Source: Littorina saxatilis
Lineage: Eukaryota; Mollusca; Gastropoda; Littorinimorpha; Littorinidae
Length of the DNA stretch: 64,000 nucleotides
Assembly: GCF_037325665.1 (NCBI RefSeq)
Contig: NC_090245.1
Span: 100,993,424-101,057,423, forward strand
Reading direction: 5' to 3'
Both the position numbers and the translations under genes were made by a program. Numbering within the stretch: the stretch's first letter is position 1; the number at the start of each line of letters is the position of its first letter. Positions 46,089 through 59,500 of this stretch are shown here, in pieces. The notes beneath the pieces were generated by a model, which was not told the origin of the DNA, ran no database searches, and saw nothing but the letters and a program-made list of their open reading frames with translations.

Positions 46089-49000
46089 CTGCAACAGTTT
46101 GATGTTGTTGTGAGAAAGACTTCAATCTTACTCTTACATGTAGAACATATTACCTCCTGCACCACCCACCACCTGCAAATCCCCAAGTCCTACAAAAATT
46201 CAATGGAAAAAAGCGTGTACAGAAGACCAACAAAATGCAGCTCTAGATGAAATGGAAAAAGAAGCATGTTCTGTTCTGTTCTAGAGGTCATGTTTTGTTC
46301 CCTGTGAGGGTAAGAATGCGCTCAAAGCTGTGTTGCTCATTTACTGATCCCCTATTAGTCTTCACACTGCATGCTTTTGTTCAATATATAAAAAGGCAAA
46401 TCATCTATTGTCTGCTGAGACCGATTGTTGTTATCCCTATAATAAAGTAATTAAAATGAAAAAAAAAAACAACCACAGACTGTATATTCTGCTTATCAAA
46501 CGGCTTTGTCAGTGCTTTGATTGTTGTCACCCTCATTTGCACTTTATTACACCCCCGGTATAGGGGTGTGTATAGGATTCGGTCGATGTGTTTGTTTGTT
46601 TGTTTGTGTGTTTGTGTTCGCATATAGATCTCAAGAATGAACGGACCGATCGTCACCAAACTTGGTGAACAGGTTCTATACATTCCTGAGACGGTCCTTA
46701 CAAACATTGGGACCAGTCAAACACACGGTTAGGGAGTTATTGGTGGATTAAGATTCTACAAGGACTTATAGAGGGACATATTAATGGTCAAAGGGAAATA
46801 ACCTTCTCAGTTGGTGGCAGTGAGAATGGTAAGGACGGGGGTGTTTTTCCTACCTCGGAGGAATTTCTTGTTTTGTCTGCATACAGTGGTACCTGCGATG
46901 AAAGGACACCCTTGGGACCAGGCCAAAGTGTCCCTACATTGCAGGTGGCCTGGAAGAGAGGACTATTTTGGTCAAGATAATAAAAACAGCGGCAACGGAA
47001 AGTGGCCTATCTTGGCAGGTGGCCTTTCATCGGAGAGGCCTCACATCACCAGTACTGTTGCACTACAGTGGAACCCCCCTTTTAAGACCTCCGTAAATCT
47101 GAGAAAGTCGGGTCTTAAAAAGGAGGGAGTCTTAAAATGGGGGTACATTTAGGCCTAAAAAAAAATAGCTGTGGTTACGGTAACCCGACCTACCCTATTT
47201 TTAGGGGCCCACCCTATAACTTTTTTTACATTTGTCAACAAAAAAACAAGAAAACGAGTGCAGAAAACGCAATGAAAGCGAAAGCGCTCGAGTCGCACAC
47301 TTATTTCCCTGTCAAGTAGGTTTAATTTGTACACATTAGAAAAAAAAGTTATATAAAAAAAAAGTGATTGCCTACCTTCCTACCCTATTTTTGGGGGGGC
47401 TATGTTACCTGAACCACACCTATTATTTGTTTTGGCCTTACAGGGCTTATGAAGAAAAAATGCACAAAGACAAGGTCTTAAAGGGAGGAAGTCGCAATCA
47501 GGGAGGTCTTAAAAGCCGGGTTCCACTGTAAATGGTTGTTGTGACGGGCGCAGTGGCGTGGTGGTAAGACATCGGCCTCCTAATTGGGAGGTCGTCAGTT
47601 CGAATCCCGGTCGCTGCCGCCTGGTGGGTTAAGAGTGGAGATTATGTGCAGACCTGCAAGTGACTTAACCCCCTTTGTGTGTACACGCAAGCACAAGACC
47701 AAGTGCGCACGGAAAAGATCCTGTAATCCATGTCAGAGTTCGGTGGGTTATAGAAACACGAAAATACCCAGCATGCCTCCCCCGAAATCGGCGTATGCTG
47801 CCTGAATGGCGGGGTAAAAAGTCATACACGTAAAAATCCACTCGTGCTAAAAACATGAGTGAACGTGGGAGTCTAAGCCCATGAACGAAGAAGAAGAAGA
47901 AGAAGAAGAAGAAGTTTGTTGTGAAACTAACCTTGGAGCAGCCGACTTCTGTGCAGCTTGCCCTTTCACCTCCACAGGCTCATAGTCGGGATCCTGGCTG
48001 CCACCTAGCACGGGCAGAAAGACCAAATATGTGTACAGATGAGCATAAGGAGTTTATTGCTAGACCAAAACGTCTAGAAAGAGAAGGTAAAGATGATACA
48101 TGTATGAAGTAATAATAATGATGATGATGTAGATGTGTAGGAAAATGTTAATCAAGAACTCATCAAGTACTAACTGTTACAGTATTCATTCTGATTGAAT
48201 GCTGAGAAACTCATGACACTTGAGTAGATCATCTGGTGTTGAATGTAGAAACAAGGTTGCTGCTTGCAAAGTATGGCCTGGATGCAAATGTCTATAACAT
48301 CCAGGTATCTACGAGGGACTGTGTGTGCTTGTTTCTTAATTCAAAGAAGCTGAAGCCAGAGTAACTGCTTCAAAAGTTAGGCCTTAAATTCCTTTTTACT
48401 ATTTCAAATTTCTGTTCAATAGACCTATGCAGATGGAAAGCATCAAAACAAAATATAAATGATATACTTAAACCCACTGAAACTTTCAGTCTTATACAAT
48501 GTTAGAAACTTCAGCTATGAATTACTACAAATCGAAACACATTCACAGTAGGAGGTCGACTTATCCATCCTAATAATGTCTTGTGGGCTCTCACTCTACT
48601 GTTTTATATTCTGCACACAACATGACATTGTTTTTAACAATCTGCAGCTCAATGCAATACAGTGGAACCCCCCTTTTAAGACCTCCAAAAATCAGAAAAA
48701 ATCAGGTCCTAAAAAGGAGGGAGTCTTAAAATGGTGGTAATTTTATAGAGGTTATGAACAGAAAGTCTGAGAAAACAAGGTCTTAAAAAGGAGGGAGTCT
48801 TAAATTAGGGGGTCTTAAAAGGGGGGTTCCACTGTATTAGGCTGCACTACTCATGCAAATGTTAATTGTGCTGTGAACCCTCTACACCGGTTGTCAGGTT
48901 TAGTCATTACTACTCACACTTCAAATAAAGAGCACTAATGGAAGTTCAACCTTTTTTTTTTTGCTAAACGTAAAAGCCACCTGCAATACCCGAAGACTTG

Positions 49001-50498
49001 AATACTTTCTCTGTGAAAATGAAAATGAAAACTTACCAGTCTTGTTAAACAGGAAACAGGGTGAAGCAAGAGAAAGCCTGCACTCAGTATTTTCTAAAAA
49101 TGCAATTCATGTACATGAAGTAAAAGCCACCTGCGGTACCCAAAGCGTTTTGTACTCTCTCTGTGAAAATGAATATGAAAACTTACCCCAAGAGTTTTGT
49201 ACTCTCTCTGTGAAAATGAAAATGAAAATAACTTACCAGTCTTATTAAACAGGAAAGAGGGTGAAGCAAGAGAAAGCCTGCATTCAATATTTTCTAAAAT
49301 GTAATTCATATACATGTAGTCAAAGCCACCTGCGGTACCCAAAGCGTTATGTACTCTCTCTGTGAAAATGAATATGAAAACTTACCAGTCTTCCAGAACA
49401 GACAAGAGGTTGCAGCAAGAGAAAGCCTGCACTCATACAACTTGTAAACTAAAAAGACTTGTGAAATAAAACTACTTTGAAAGAGCAGCAAGTACTATGA
49501 ATTCAATATTCATGCTCTTCAACTGAGAGTTGCTTATACATTTAGCTGATGTAGGTTCAAATTACGCACAAAACATGTTCAAGATACATGTAGATAAAAA
49601 ACCTGTTGTTATTTCTCCTAAATTTAACGCCTACAAAAAAAGCACAGACACTGTAGTTAGACAGTCTGCTTGTTACTTTGTTTTAAGTCTAAAAATGTGT
49701 TAACGAATTAACAAATGTAACACGAGCATGGCAAAACTCATTGATTTCTTTCATCCTCTTCATAAAAGATTCCCATTCGTGTTAGTATTTCTTGAAATTA
49801 TTACGGAAGCAACATTGAGAACTGAACAATTTCCCACAATCTCCTGAAGAAGAAATGTGTCTACCCAGTTATTGCTTATAAAATTAAAAGTCAAATTTAC
49901 AAATACCATGGCATTCCAAAGTAATACCAACAGTAAAGGAGAATACAGAAGAGGAAATAGGTCTACCACACATGTAAACGGTAAAGAAGATCAAAGGTCT
50001 CTTTCAGGTAAAAGACAAAATAAGGGGAAATACAAAAGTTTCATATATATACTTGTTATTCTATATATCCATGCAGTCAACAGACAGTAAATAAATACCA
50101 TATTGAAAGAGTAACAGAGGAAAAAACAATTGGTGCGCCACCACCAACAGATCTTTATTTAGACAGCACCGGCACTGGTTTTTGGCTCACGTAAGTGTAG
50201 CCTATGCGATGATAAACTTTGTCTGTCTGTGCGTGCGTGTGTGTGTGTGTGTGTGTGTGATAGAAACTTTAACATTTCCGAGTCTATGGATAAAGCTCGC
50301 ATAAGAAGATTACGTCTCGGTCAAAAGTGTTTGACGTGTGTGATGGAAACTATTTGAAGACGTCACATTATGACGTAAGAGGGTTAGACGTCACGCAAAG
50401 GAATTACTGAAAGTCTCGGTCATTGTTATTGTGAGCGGGCCGAGACTAGTTGGCAGATCCAGGGTCTCGCTTTCTTGCACAGTTTCACCTATGCTTAC

Positions 50499-50529
<31 letters not shown>

Positions 50530-53500
50530 CGGAGTGATTGAGTTTGTGTTACTGTTTGTCGATTTCTTACGTGAGCCTTGAAGGCTTCGCCTCTTGTTAA
50601 AGTATAAATGAGTGAAAGATACTTGTTATTCTAAAAAAGTATATCCATGCAGTCAACAGACAGTAAATAAATACCATATTAAAAGAGTAACAGAGGAAAA
50701 AACAATTGGTGCACCACCAAAGATGTTTATCTGGACAGCACCGCCACTGTTTTTTTAAAAGTATAAATGAGTGACAGATTTTCAGGACTTATACAGCTCA
50801 ACTTCTTTCTTTCTTATAGCTTTGATCTCATCCAGGAACAGAGCTGTCATTTTGTATAGATGAGCACTTAAATCAATGAGTTCTAATTGTTATCACAAGC
50901 GAGCTTTCCAAGGACACTACAAATAATAAATTCTTGCAAGTACAAGTGAAAGATCCTTGTTAGTATCTGGTAAAAGCTTTGACCTACAAAAAAGATCCTA
51001 CCACCTTACCTCCAGGCTTTTTCTGCTTCTTTGCCTCTCCAGTTTCATCGTCAGTGGTAGGGACGAAATAGTTAAGGGTGGGACTTCTGCCCAACTCACC
51101 AGCTTGTTGCTTCCTCTCAAAGTCTAACTCAGCATAGTCAGTCGGCTTGGTAACGCGGGGGCGGGGTCTGGAAGGAGTGCCGTACAGCTCATTAATTTGC
51201 ATCTCGGGGTTCTGTGGGTTCTCGTAGGTTCCACTCGCTTGAAGGGTTCGGGGCGGGGACAGGGAGGGGACTGGTGGAGCACGTCTCCTGAAATTAGTAG
51301 CATGTTTGCGTGTAACGATATGATGTGAATATGCGATGTGAATGTTACTACATGCATGGTTGATTGATTGATTACTTGATTGATTTTACAGACACACAGT
51401 CAAGCTTGTAATTTCTCTTTTAGAGATGAATAAAGATTATTGTATTGTATTGTATTGTAGCAAATGTTTTTTATTCATTTCACCTTCAAGCAGAATTATG
51501 TCATAATTTCTGTTACAATTCTTGCAATGAAGCATTTAACTTGTGGACAAAATGGTCTTTGACTTTGCAGTGGATGAAAATACGAATACATGTCATAATT
51601 AGACAAAAGAACTTAGCTGAGTAAGGGGTTGACATTTCAACGTCAAGATGATGCAAGTCTGTTTGTTTGTTTGTTCGTTCATGGGCTGAAACTCCCACGG
51701 CTTTTACGTGTATGACCGTTTTTACCCCGCCATTTAGGCAGCCATACGCTGCTTTCGGAGGATGCATGCTGGGTATTTTCGTGTTTCTATAACCCACCGA
51801 ACTCTGACATGGATTGCAGGATCTTTTTTGTGCGCACTTGGTCTTGTGCTTGCGTGTACACACGGGGGTGTTCGGACACCGAGGAGAGTCTGAACACAAA
51901 GTTGACTCTGAGAAATAAATCTCTCGCCGAACGTGGGGACGAACTCACGCTGACAGCGGCCAACTGGATACAAATCCAGCGCGCTACCGACTGAGCTACA
52001 TCCCCGCCCTGATGAGAGTCAATTTGATATAACAACATTTTTTATTTGATTTATTCTTATTTTTATTTGTTTGAAGGGAAAGAAAATGCATACCTTTCCG
52101 ATTCTTCCTCACTTTCGTCATCATCGCTACAATCAGAAGCAGAGTCTGTGGAACCAGATTCTGCAGAACTGCTGTGATGCTTTCTCTGTAGTTATGATAA
52201 TAATAATAATGAGGATATTTATATGGCGCAAATCCTAATACAGCTCTAGGCGCCTCACAAAAACATATATAAATAATTATTTTGTACACAATTCAATTAT
52301 AGTTGATTGAAAAAAACACACACAACCATCAACGCTTATTATCATGTTCAGTGTTGGTTATGACCCAAATACTTCAAAAGATGTCTAATAACAAACAAAG
52401 TGAATGCTAGTCAGTTCAAAGACTCTTCAATCAATGTCACAAAATCTATTTTACATAAAAAGCAGAACATATTTGTTTAGATAATCTGGTTATTTACTGA
52501 ATTTCAGGGGGTAAAAAGACCATGAACCCAGTAAAAAACACAAACAAATACATGTAATAACAGTTATTGTTTCTTAAAATGAATTGATGATTCATTCATT
52601 GCAGTTGAAAATAATTCTGCTATGTTGCTTGCTAAAAATGTTAAACACTGTAAAAAAAACCGTTTTCAATTAAACAGCATTTGAACATATACTCGCACTC
52701 GCACATTTGCATCCAGTGCCAGCATTGAATAGTACATCTATGTCTTTACCTGAGAATGTACATCCGCCCCCACTCTTTGCTGTGCACCACTACGTTGTAA
52801 AGTTTCTGCCCATGAAAAAGATACAGAATTATTCATGAGACATCTATGATCAACCAAATGTAGAACTTATTGCTCAAAATGAGAGTGGAATGTATTTAAT
52901 TCCACTGCAATGACTAACAAAGCACATGCAGTGTAAGGCACCGGCACGGTTGGCCTAGTGGTAAGGCGTCCGCCCCGAGATCGGGAGGTCGTGGGTTCGA
53001 ACCCCGGCCAGGTCATACCTAAGACTTTAAAATTGGCAATCTAGTGGCTGCTCCGCCTGGCGTCTGGCATTATGGGGTTAGTGCTAGGACTGGTTGGTCC
53101 GGTGTCAGAATAATGTGACTGGGTGAGACACGAAGCCTGTGCTGCGACTTCTGTCTTGTGTGTGGCGCACATTATATGTCAAAGCAGCACCGCCCTGATA
53201 TGGCCCTTTGTGGTCGGCTGGGCGTTAGGCAAACAAACAAACAAACAAACAAACAGTGTAAGGCCCCTCCGAAGAGAGGATACCTCCCGCCAAATGACAC
53301 TTTCTATTGTCCCAAGCTAGCTTTGCCTTCTGTCTTGCCCAAAGTATACCGAAGAGAGGATACCTCCCGCCAAATGACACTTTCTATTGTCCCAAGCTAG
53401 CTTTGCCTTCTGTCTTGCCCAAAGTATACCGAAGAGAGGATACCTCCCGCCAAAATGACACTTTCTATTGTCCCAAGCTAGCTTTGTCTTCTGTCTTGCC

Positions 53501-56500
53501 CAAAGTATACCTGACTTGAAAGGCTGTTCCCAAAGGTTTCATTGCAGGTACCACCGTAGCATACTTTTACGTTGATGTGGTACAAACACTTAACAAAAGT
53601 GACACCGGCAGACTGCAGAATGCACAGCCTGACGGTTAAGTACACATGAACTGATGAAGTACACCAAGATAATATTATGATAATATAACGACCATGGTAC
53701 AGTAAGCACTATCATGAAAAATACACACCACGGGTCGCACTGACTTTGAGGGATTGGCTTTGGATGACAGCAATATGGCTAAAATGCGCACTGCAACCCA
53801 ATTATGCAATATGGATGCAAAATTGTGTAATAAGCTTGACCCCTGCACAAATTGTGTAATAAGCTTGACCCCTGCACAAATTGTGTAATAAGCTTGACCC
53901 CTGCACAAATTGTGTAATAAGCTTGACCCCTGCACAATTTGTGTAATAAGCTTGACCCCTGCACAAATGCACTCAGAAAAGTCAACCAGTTGGCAATTTA
54001 CCTATGCCAAGCTGTTCCTTGTATAGTGCCTTCATCTGTTCTGCTTCTTCATCGCCATCATCTTCAGCAGGAGTCCTGACTGTTTTGCCCAGTCTGTTGA
54101 AAGGGATCAGAAGTCACAGCAGCATGAAAAGCACGATGAGAAAAATATCAATGCAGATCGAAGTAAAAGCACAACTTTTATCAAATGAAGGTGCTAGCTA
54201 TAATTTTGTAACTGCAGGTATTTCATTGCAGTTACAAATCCGTAAGTTCTCATAAAAACTTATTACTCTATTACAGCAACATATCAAACCAAGTATAAAA
54301 CAGGGAACACGTACAACATTATATTTCTTCAAAAGAAACTGCTCAAACAAATTATTGACAGGTATTTATGATCTGTTGTAGATTACATTATGAGATTTTT
54401 TACCAGTAAAGACTTCTCGTTAAACAGTCCATATTTATACAATGTAGAAATCAATTTTACTGACACACAGATATACATGACAAACTTTAGAAATATAACA
54501 GTTTATGTGATTGGAAAAGTGTGTTCCACGTATCTAATTCTATTCTGCTTAGGCCAAAAAAAAAAAAAGGTCTGTTTACGGTAACCCGACCGACCCTATT
54601 TTTTTCGCGCGACCCTAGACTTTTTTTTGGGCATTTGGGGGGAAATTTTTTTTTAAAAAAATCTTGGTTTTTTTGCAAAATAACGTAAAAAGAATGGTTT
54701 TTTGGAGGAAAAAAAAAAAAAAAATAAAAAAATAAAAAAATCCCGACCTACCGACCCTCTTTTTTGGGCTTATGTTACCGTAAACAGACTTATTTTTTTT
54801 TTTGGCCTTATGGAAAATAAATCAACTTGATTGTTACAAAAAATGTTGAGAACGGTTTGGGAATAGACAATTTTTGGAAATAACTCCTTCGGGTTTGAAG
54901 GTGTTGTGGAAGACTGACCTTTTCTTGCAAAAGCTCCGACAAACAAAGGATGGACCAATTACTAGCAAGGGGAGTGTCGGAAACATGTGGACCGGAGCAC
55001 GTGTTTCCGACAGACCCCTCGCTTGTGATTGGTCCCTCCAAGGTCAGAGCTTTTGCAATTTTCGGAATTGGTCTATTATGCGAAAAAATGCTGAGAGAAC
55101 CGTAAAAGCTATACAGATACCCTAACATAAGCTGCAGAATGATATGGCGACATTTGAAATCCCAACATAAGCTGCAGAATGATATGGCGACATTTGAAAG
55201 AAGAAGAACTAATCAATGAGATTTAAGCCTGTCCTTAATTGGGCCAAGTCGACTATGAGCTAGAAGTATGCTTTGCGAAGCTGGCTACACGGAGCTTCAA
55301 GCAGCACTGAGTTTTGGGTAAAAAGACTTCGCGAAGCTGGCTACACGGAGCTTCATGCAGCACTGAGTTTTGGGTAAAAAGACTTCGCGAAGCTGGCTAC
55401 ACGGAGCTTCATGCAGCACTGAGTTTTGGGTAAAAAGACTTCGCGAAGTCGACTTCGGGCTCAATTGAGGACCGCCTTTACGTGAACACATAAAGCATGA
55501 TACAGGGGAACCCGCTTCTGAAGACCTCAAAAAAAGTAATACAAAAAGTAAGTACATCTTAAAAGAGAGGAAGTTTCAAATGGAGGTAAATTTACACAGG
55601 TTATGAACAGAAAATCTAAGAAAAATTCAAGGTCTTAAGAGGAGGGCGGTCTTAAATCAGGGGGTCTTAAAAGGGGGGGGCTCCACTGCACACAGCATGA
55701 GGAACTTGACACAACACCTCAGTCGTTGAACAGCAGGCTGCATTGTCAAGTGTTTTCAATCCATCCCTCACATCTGCCTCGCTACAATCAACAACCATGC
55801 ATAAAGTAAATAAATAAAAAGTCATTAACGATAAAGCAACTCACGCAAGGAGGGCTACAGATTGTACAAACAACCATTTTGCGTAATGTGAACAAAATGG
55901 AAACTAAAACACTGTGATTCTACAATCAACAACCATGCATAAAGTAAATAAATAAATAAAAAGTGATTACGACAAATTAAGCAACTCATGCAAGGAGGGC
56001 TACAGATTGTACAATATCAACCTTTTTGCATAATATGAACAAAATGGAAACTAAAACACTGTGATTCTACAATCAACAACCATGCATAAAATAAATGAAT
56101 TAACTAATTAATTAAAAGTGATAACGACAAAGCAACTCACGCAAGGAAGGCTAGACTGTATGTACAATCAACCATTTTGCGTAATAAGAACAAAATAGAA
56201 ACTAAAACACTGTGGTTCTACATCATGCTTTTTAAAAAAAAAAAAATTTTAAGTGACAATATGACAAAGCAACTCGTGCAAACTATAGGTAGGCTGCATA
56301 AGCACAAACACACACAATCGTCTGACTAGACAAAAGGGTAAACACTGCATAAAATATTACATGCACACGATCTGGGGAAACTGCAGTACAAATTAACGAC
56401 TTTCACACAGACTTAACCCCTTCACTGCCACAGTATAACAGCATTTTGGTATTGCTGTGCGCCAGGGCAAATTTCACTTTCTTCGGTAGGTTCACTAATC

Positions 56501-59500
56501 TCTTCACTGCTCGATCATGTATTGAGATATCTCTTAGATCTTTGGCATGTATTTTGCTTACACCCTTGGCTATTATGTGATAACATGATCATTGGACTTT
56601 GTTTGTGATTGTTATAGTAAAAATTGATATAATGACCATTTTTGTCAAAAATTACAGTTTCCGGACTTCCACACACACACATTGCAGCACATAAAACCAC
56701 ACAAAACACTGCTAAAACTGGTGTCAAACATCAGGTACTCACATTACAGCCCATAAAAGTATTCTTCTGTGTGGTAATCCATAAATCACTTCTTGTAGAG
56801 CTTCCAGAACACTGTATCGCTTGAAAACAGGTCTACGAGTTGAGGTCCGACTTTCGGCCGCCATTTTGAATACTATAGATCGGTTCTACGTATGTCTAGG
56901 CACAGTGGTGAGTTGTCAACACGTGGTAGTAGCTTATCCGAACGGTCTAAGGGAAAGAACTGCATGTGTTTAGAACCCCTTCAAGTACTTGGACAGTGGT
57001 TACCTCCCATTTAGTTTTCAGAAATGTCCTGAAATGTTCTTGACACAAATCCCACGTACGAGATACGGTTATGGGCGTACGACAAACCAAAAATGACCAC
57101 GTATTACATACGGGGTGGGCAGTGAAGGGGTTAAAAAGTAGTTTTTGTTGTTGTTAGAAGCAATGCTCTGTTGATCTTCATGCATCTTTTTTGACATTTG
57201 GACTTGAAAAATCTATTTTAAGAAGAAGCACAACAAGAAGCACAAACATGTCAGCAGTCTGACTGCCAATGTTGTCATGAAATGCCATGCAACATTTTAT
57301 ATAGACTATTGAACTAACCATTGCTGTATGCTACAATATAAAATAATAATAAACAAAATAATACCATTACAAAAAACAAACAAGAAGAGCAAACGCTCGA
57401 TCGAGTCACTTTCGCAGTTCTGAATATTATATGAGGCATCAGATGGACAGGAAGAAATTGCTATTCACAACACAATGAGTCACGTTCACATAAAATTTGA
57501 GCCCGGTCACTTTTATAGTTTCCGAGAAAAGCCCAACGTTAAGTTGTGTGTTGCCGAACAGAAAAGGCTAGTTATCTCCCTTGTTTTTCTGATAACGTTC
57601 GTAAAAGGCTACAGATGTAAATACTTTGATGTAAAGAATAATCCTACAAAGTTTCAATCACATCCGATGAACTTTGTCAAAGATATAAAATGTCTAATTT
57701 TTCCTTTGACGCTGACCTGTGACCTTGAAAAAGGTCAAAGGTCAACGAAACCATCGTTAAAGTGTAGAGGTCATTGGAGGTCACGACTAAACAAAATATG
57801 AGCCCGATCGCTTTGATAGTTTCCGAGAAAAGTCCAACGTTAAGGTGGTGTCTACGGACGGCCGGCCGGACGGCCGGACGGCCGGACAGACTAACACTGA
57901 CCGATTACATAGAGTCACTTTTTCTCAAGTGACTCAAAAACAAGCAAAGCAAGGTGAATACTACAACACATTACAAAACAAACATAACACAGACATGCAG
58001 CAACTGCATAAAACGTATACCCCTTGCTGTCGTTGCTGCTGCTTCCATCATCGTCATCATCATCCTCATCATCATCTCCCTCTTCTTCTGTGCTGCCGCT
58101 GTCCTCTGACTCTGTTTTGGCGGCAGTCTTCTCAACACTAACTGGCTGGGCAACTGCCGGTGCCACGGGGGGCTGAGTGAATGGTATCACTGCCGCCTAG
58201 GAGAATGACAAAAGGTTCAAATCCCAAAACAGCCGCCTAGGAGAATGACAAAAGGTTCAAATCCCAAAACAATCAATTAGACTGCCAACGTTCCAAAATT
58301 CACAATAAAAAAACAAGTAAAGTATGTTGTTGGAACGTTTAATTATTGACAAAACAAAACGTTAAGTTCACAGATATATCGACCCAGCAGGTGTTCTGTC
58401 ATGACAGGTATACTTTAGTCAAGCTTACAAACCCAGAGACAAAAGAAAGACTGTCCTTTCTTGTGAGGTGTCCTCTCTCCAAAAAGGGTTTACATTGCAA
58501 ATACCAAAGTGCTGACATGTACATGTACCTCCTTCTTTTCTGCCTGAGTGGGCCACGACTGCCATGTACACTTAGTTAATGATGAGCATACTTTTACGTC
58601 AATGAACATTTTCTACCCCACATTAAGGCAGTCATTCTCTGTTCCTTTGGGTATCGTTGTACAGTGGAACCTCCCTTCAAGACCCCCCAATTTAAGACTC
58701 CCTCCTTTTTAAGACTTTGTTTTCTCAAGTTTCTGTTCTTAACCTCTGTAAAATTACCCCCATTTTAAGACCTGAATTTCTCAGATTTGTGAAGGTCTTC
58801 AACAGGGGGTTCCACTGTACCAATGTGCGCATGTATCTCCTTCTCCTTCTTTTCTGCTTAAGTGGGCTACAAATGCCATGCACACTCAATTTATGATGAG
58901 CATACTTTTATGTCAATGGACATTTTCTACCTGCAGTCATTCTCTGTCAAGTTGCTTTGGGTATCGTACAGTGGCACTGGAACCCCCCTTTTAAGACTCC
59001 CCAGTTTAAGACTCCTTTTTAAGACCTTGTTTTCTCAAGTTTTTGTTCTTAACCTCTGTAAAATTACCCCCATTTTAAGACCTGAATTTCTCAGATTTGT
59101 GAAGCTCTTAAACAGGGGGTTCTACTGTACCAGCTCAGCAGACTCACCTTGGATGCATTTTTCCTGAGGCTCTGCACCAGCGTGTATTTCTCCAGCACTC
59201 TGTCCTGGACGTGTGACGTGCCTCTGGGGCCGCTGGCCAGGTCCTCCAGCGCCTTCTTGTACCACCGCATGGACTTTTCCAGATGGTCCAAGGAGGACTC
59301 CGGCAGCTTCAGCCTTGTGTCCTCAGTCAGGGGGCTTGGCAGCATTATGTCTTTGGTGGCCATGCGGAAATGGACGGCCCCCAGAGCTTCATCCATCTGC
59401 CACTTGGTGTCAAAGTCACCTGGGGAGAAGTGAAACAAATAATGTTATTTTCACTCTATTTCACTCTGTGTCACAAGACATAGGTGATGAATTCCATTAT

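Larger units (their letters stand above)
58527..59134. repeat. ~300-bp tandem duplication including a MITE
   Basis: The block CCTTCTTTTCTGC...GATGAGCATACTTTTA...CAGTCATTCTCTG plus the following pogo-type MITE occurs twice in a row. Confidence 0.8.

Noticed and set aside
48961-49342. Repeated exons of the TPR-CaaX gene
   Set aside because: The donor-like sites recur, but the enclosed 41-bp segment would shift the frame and the acceptors are poor.
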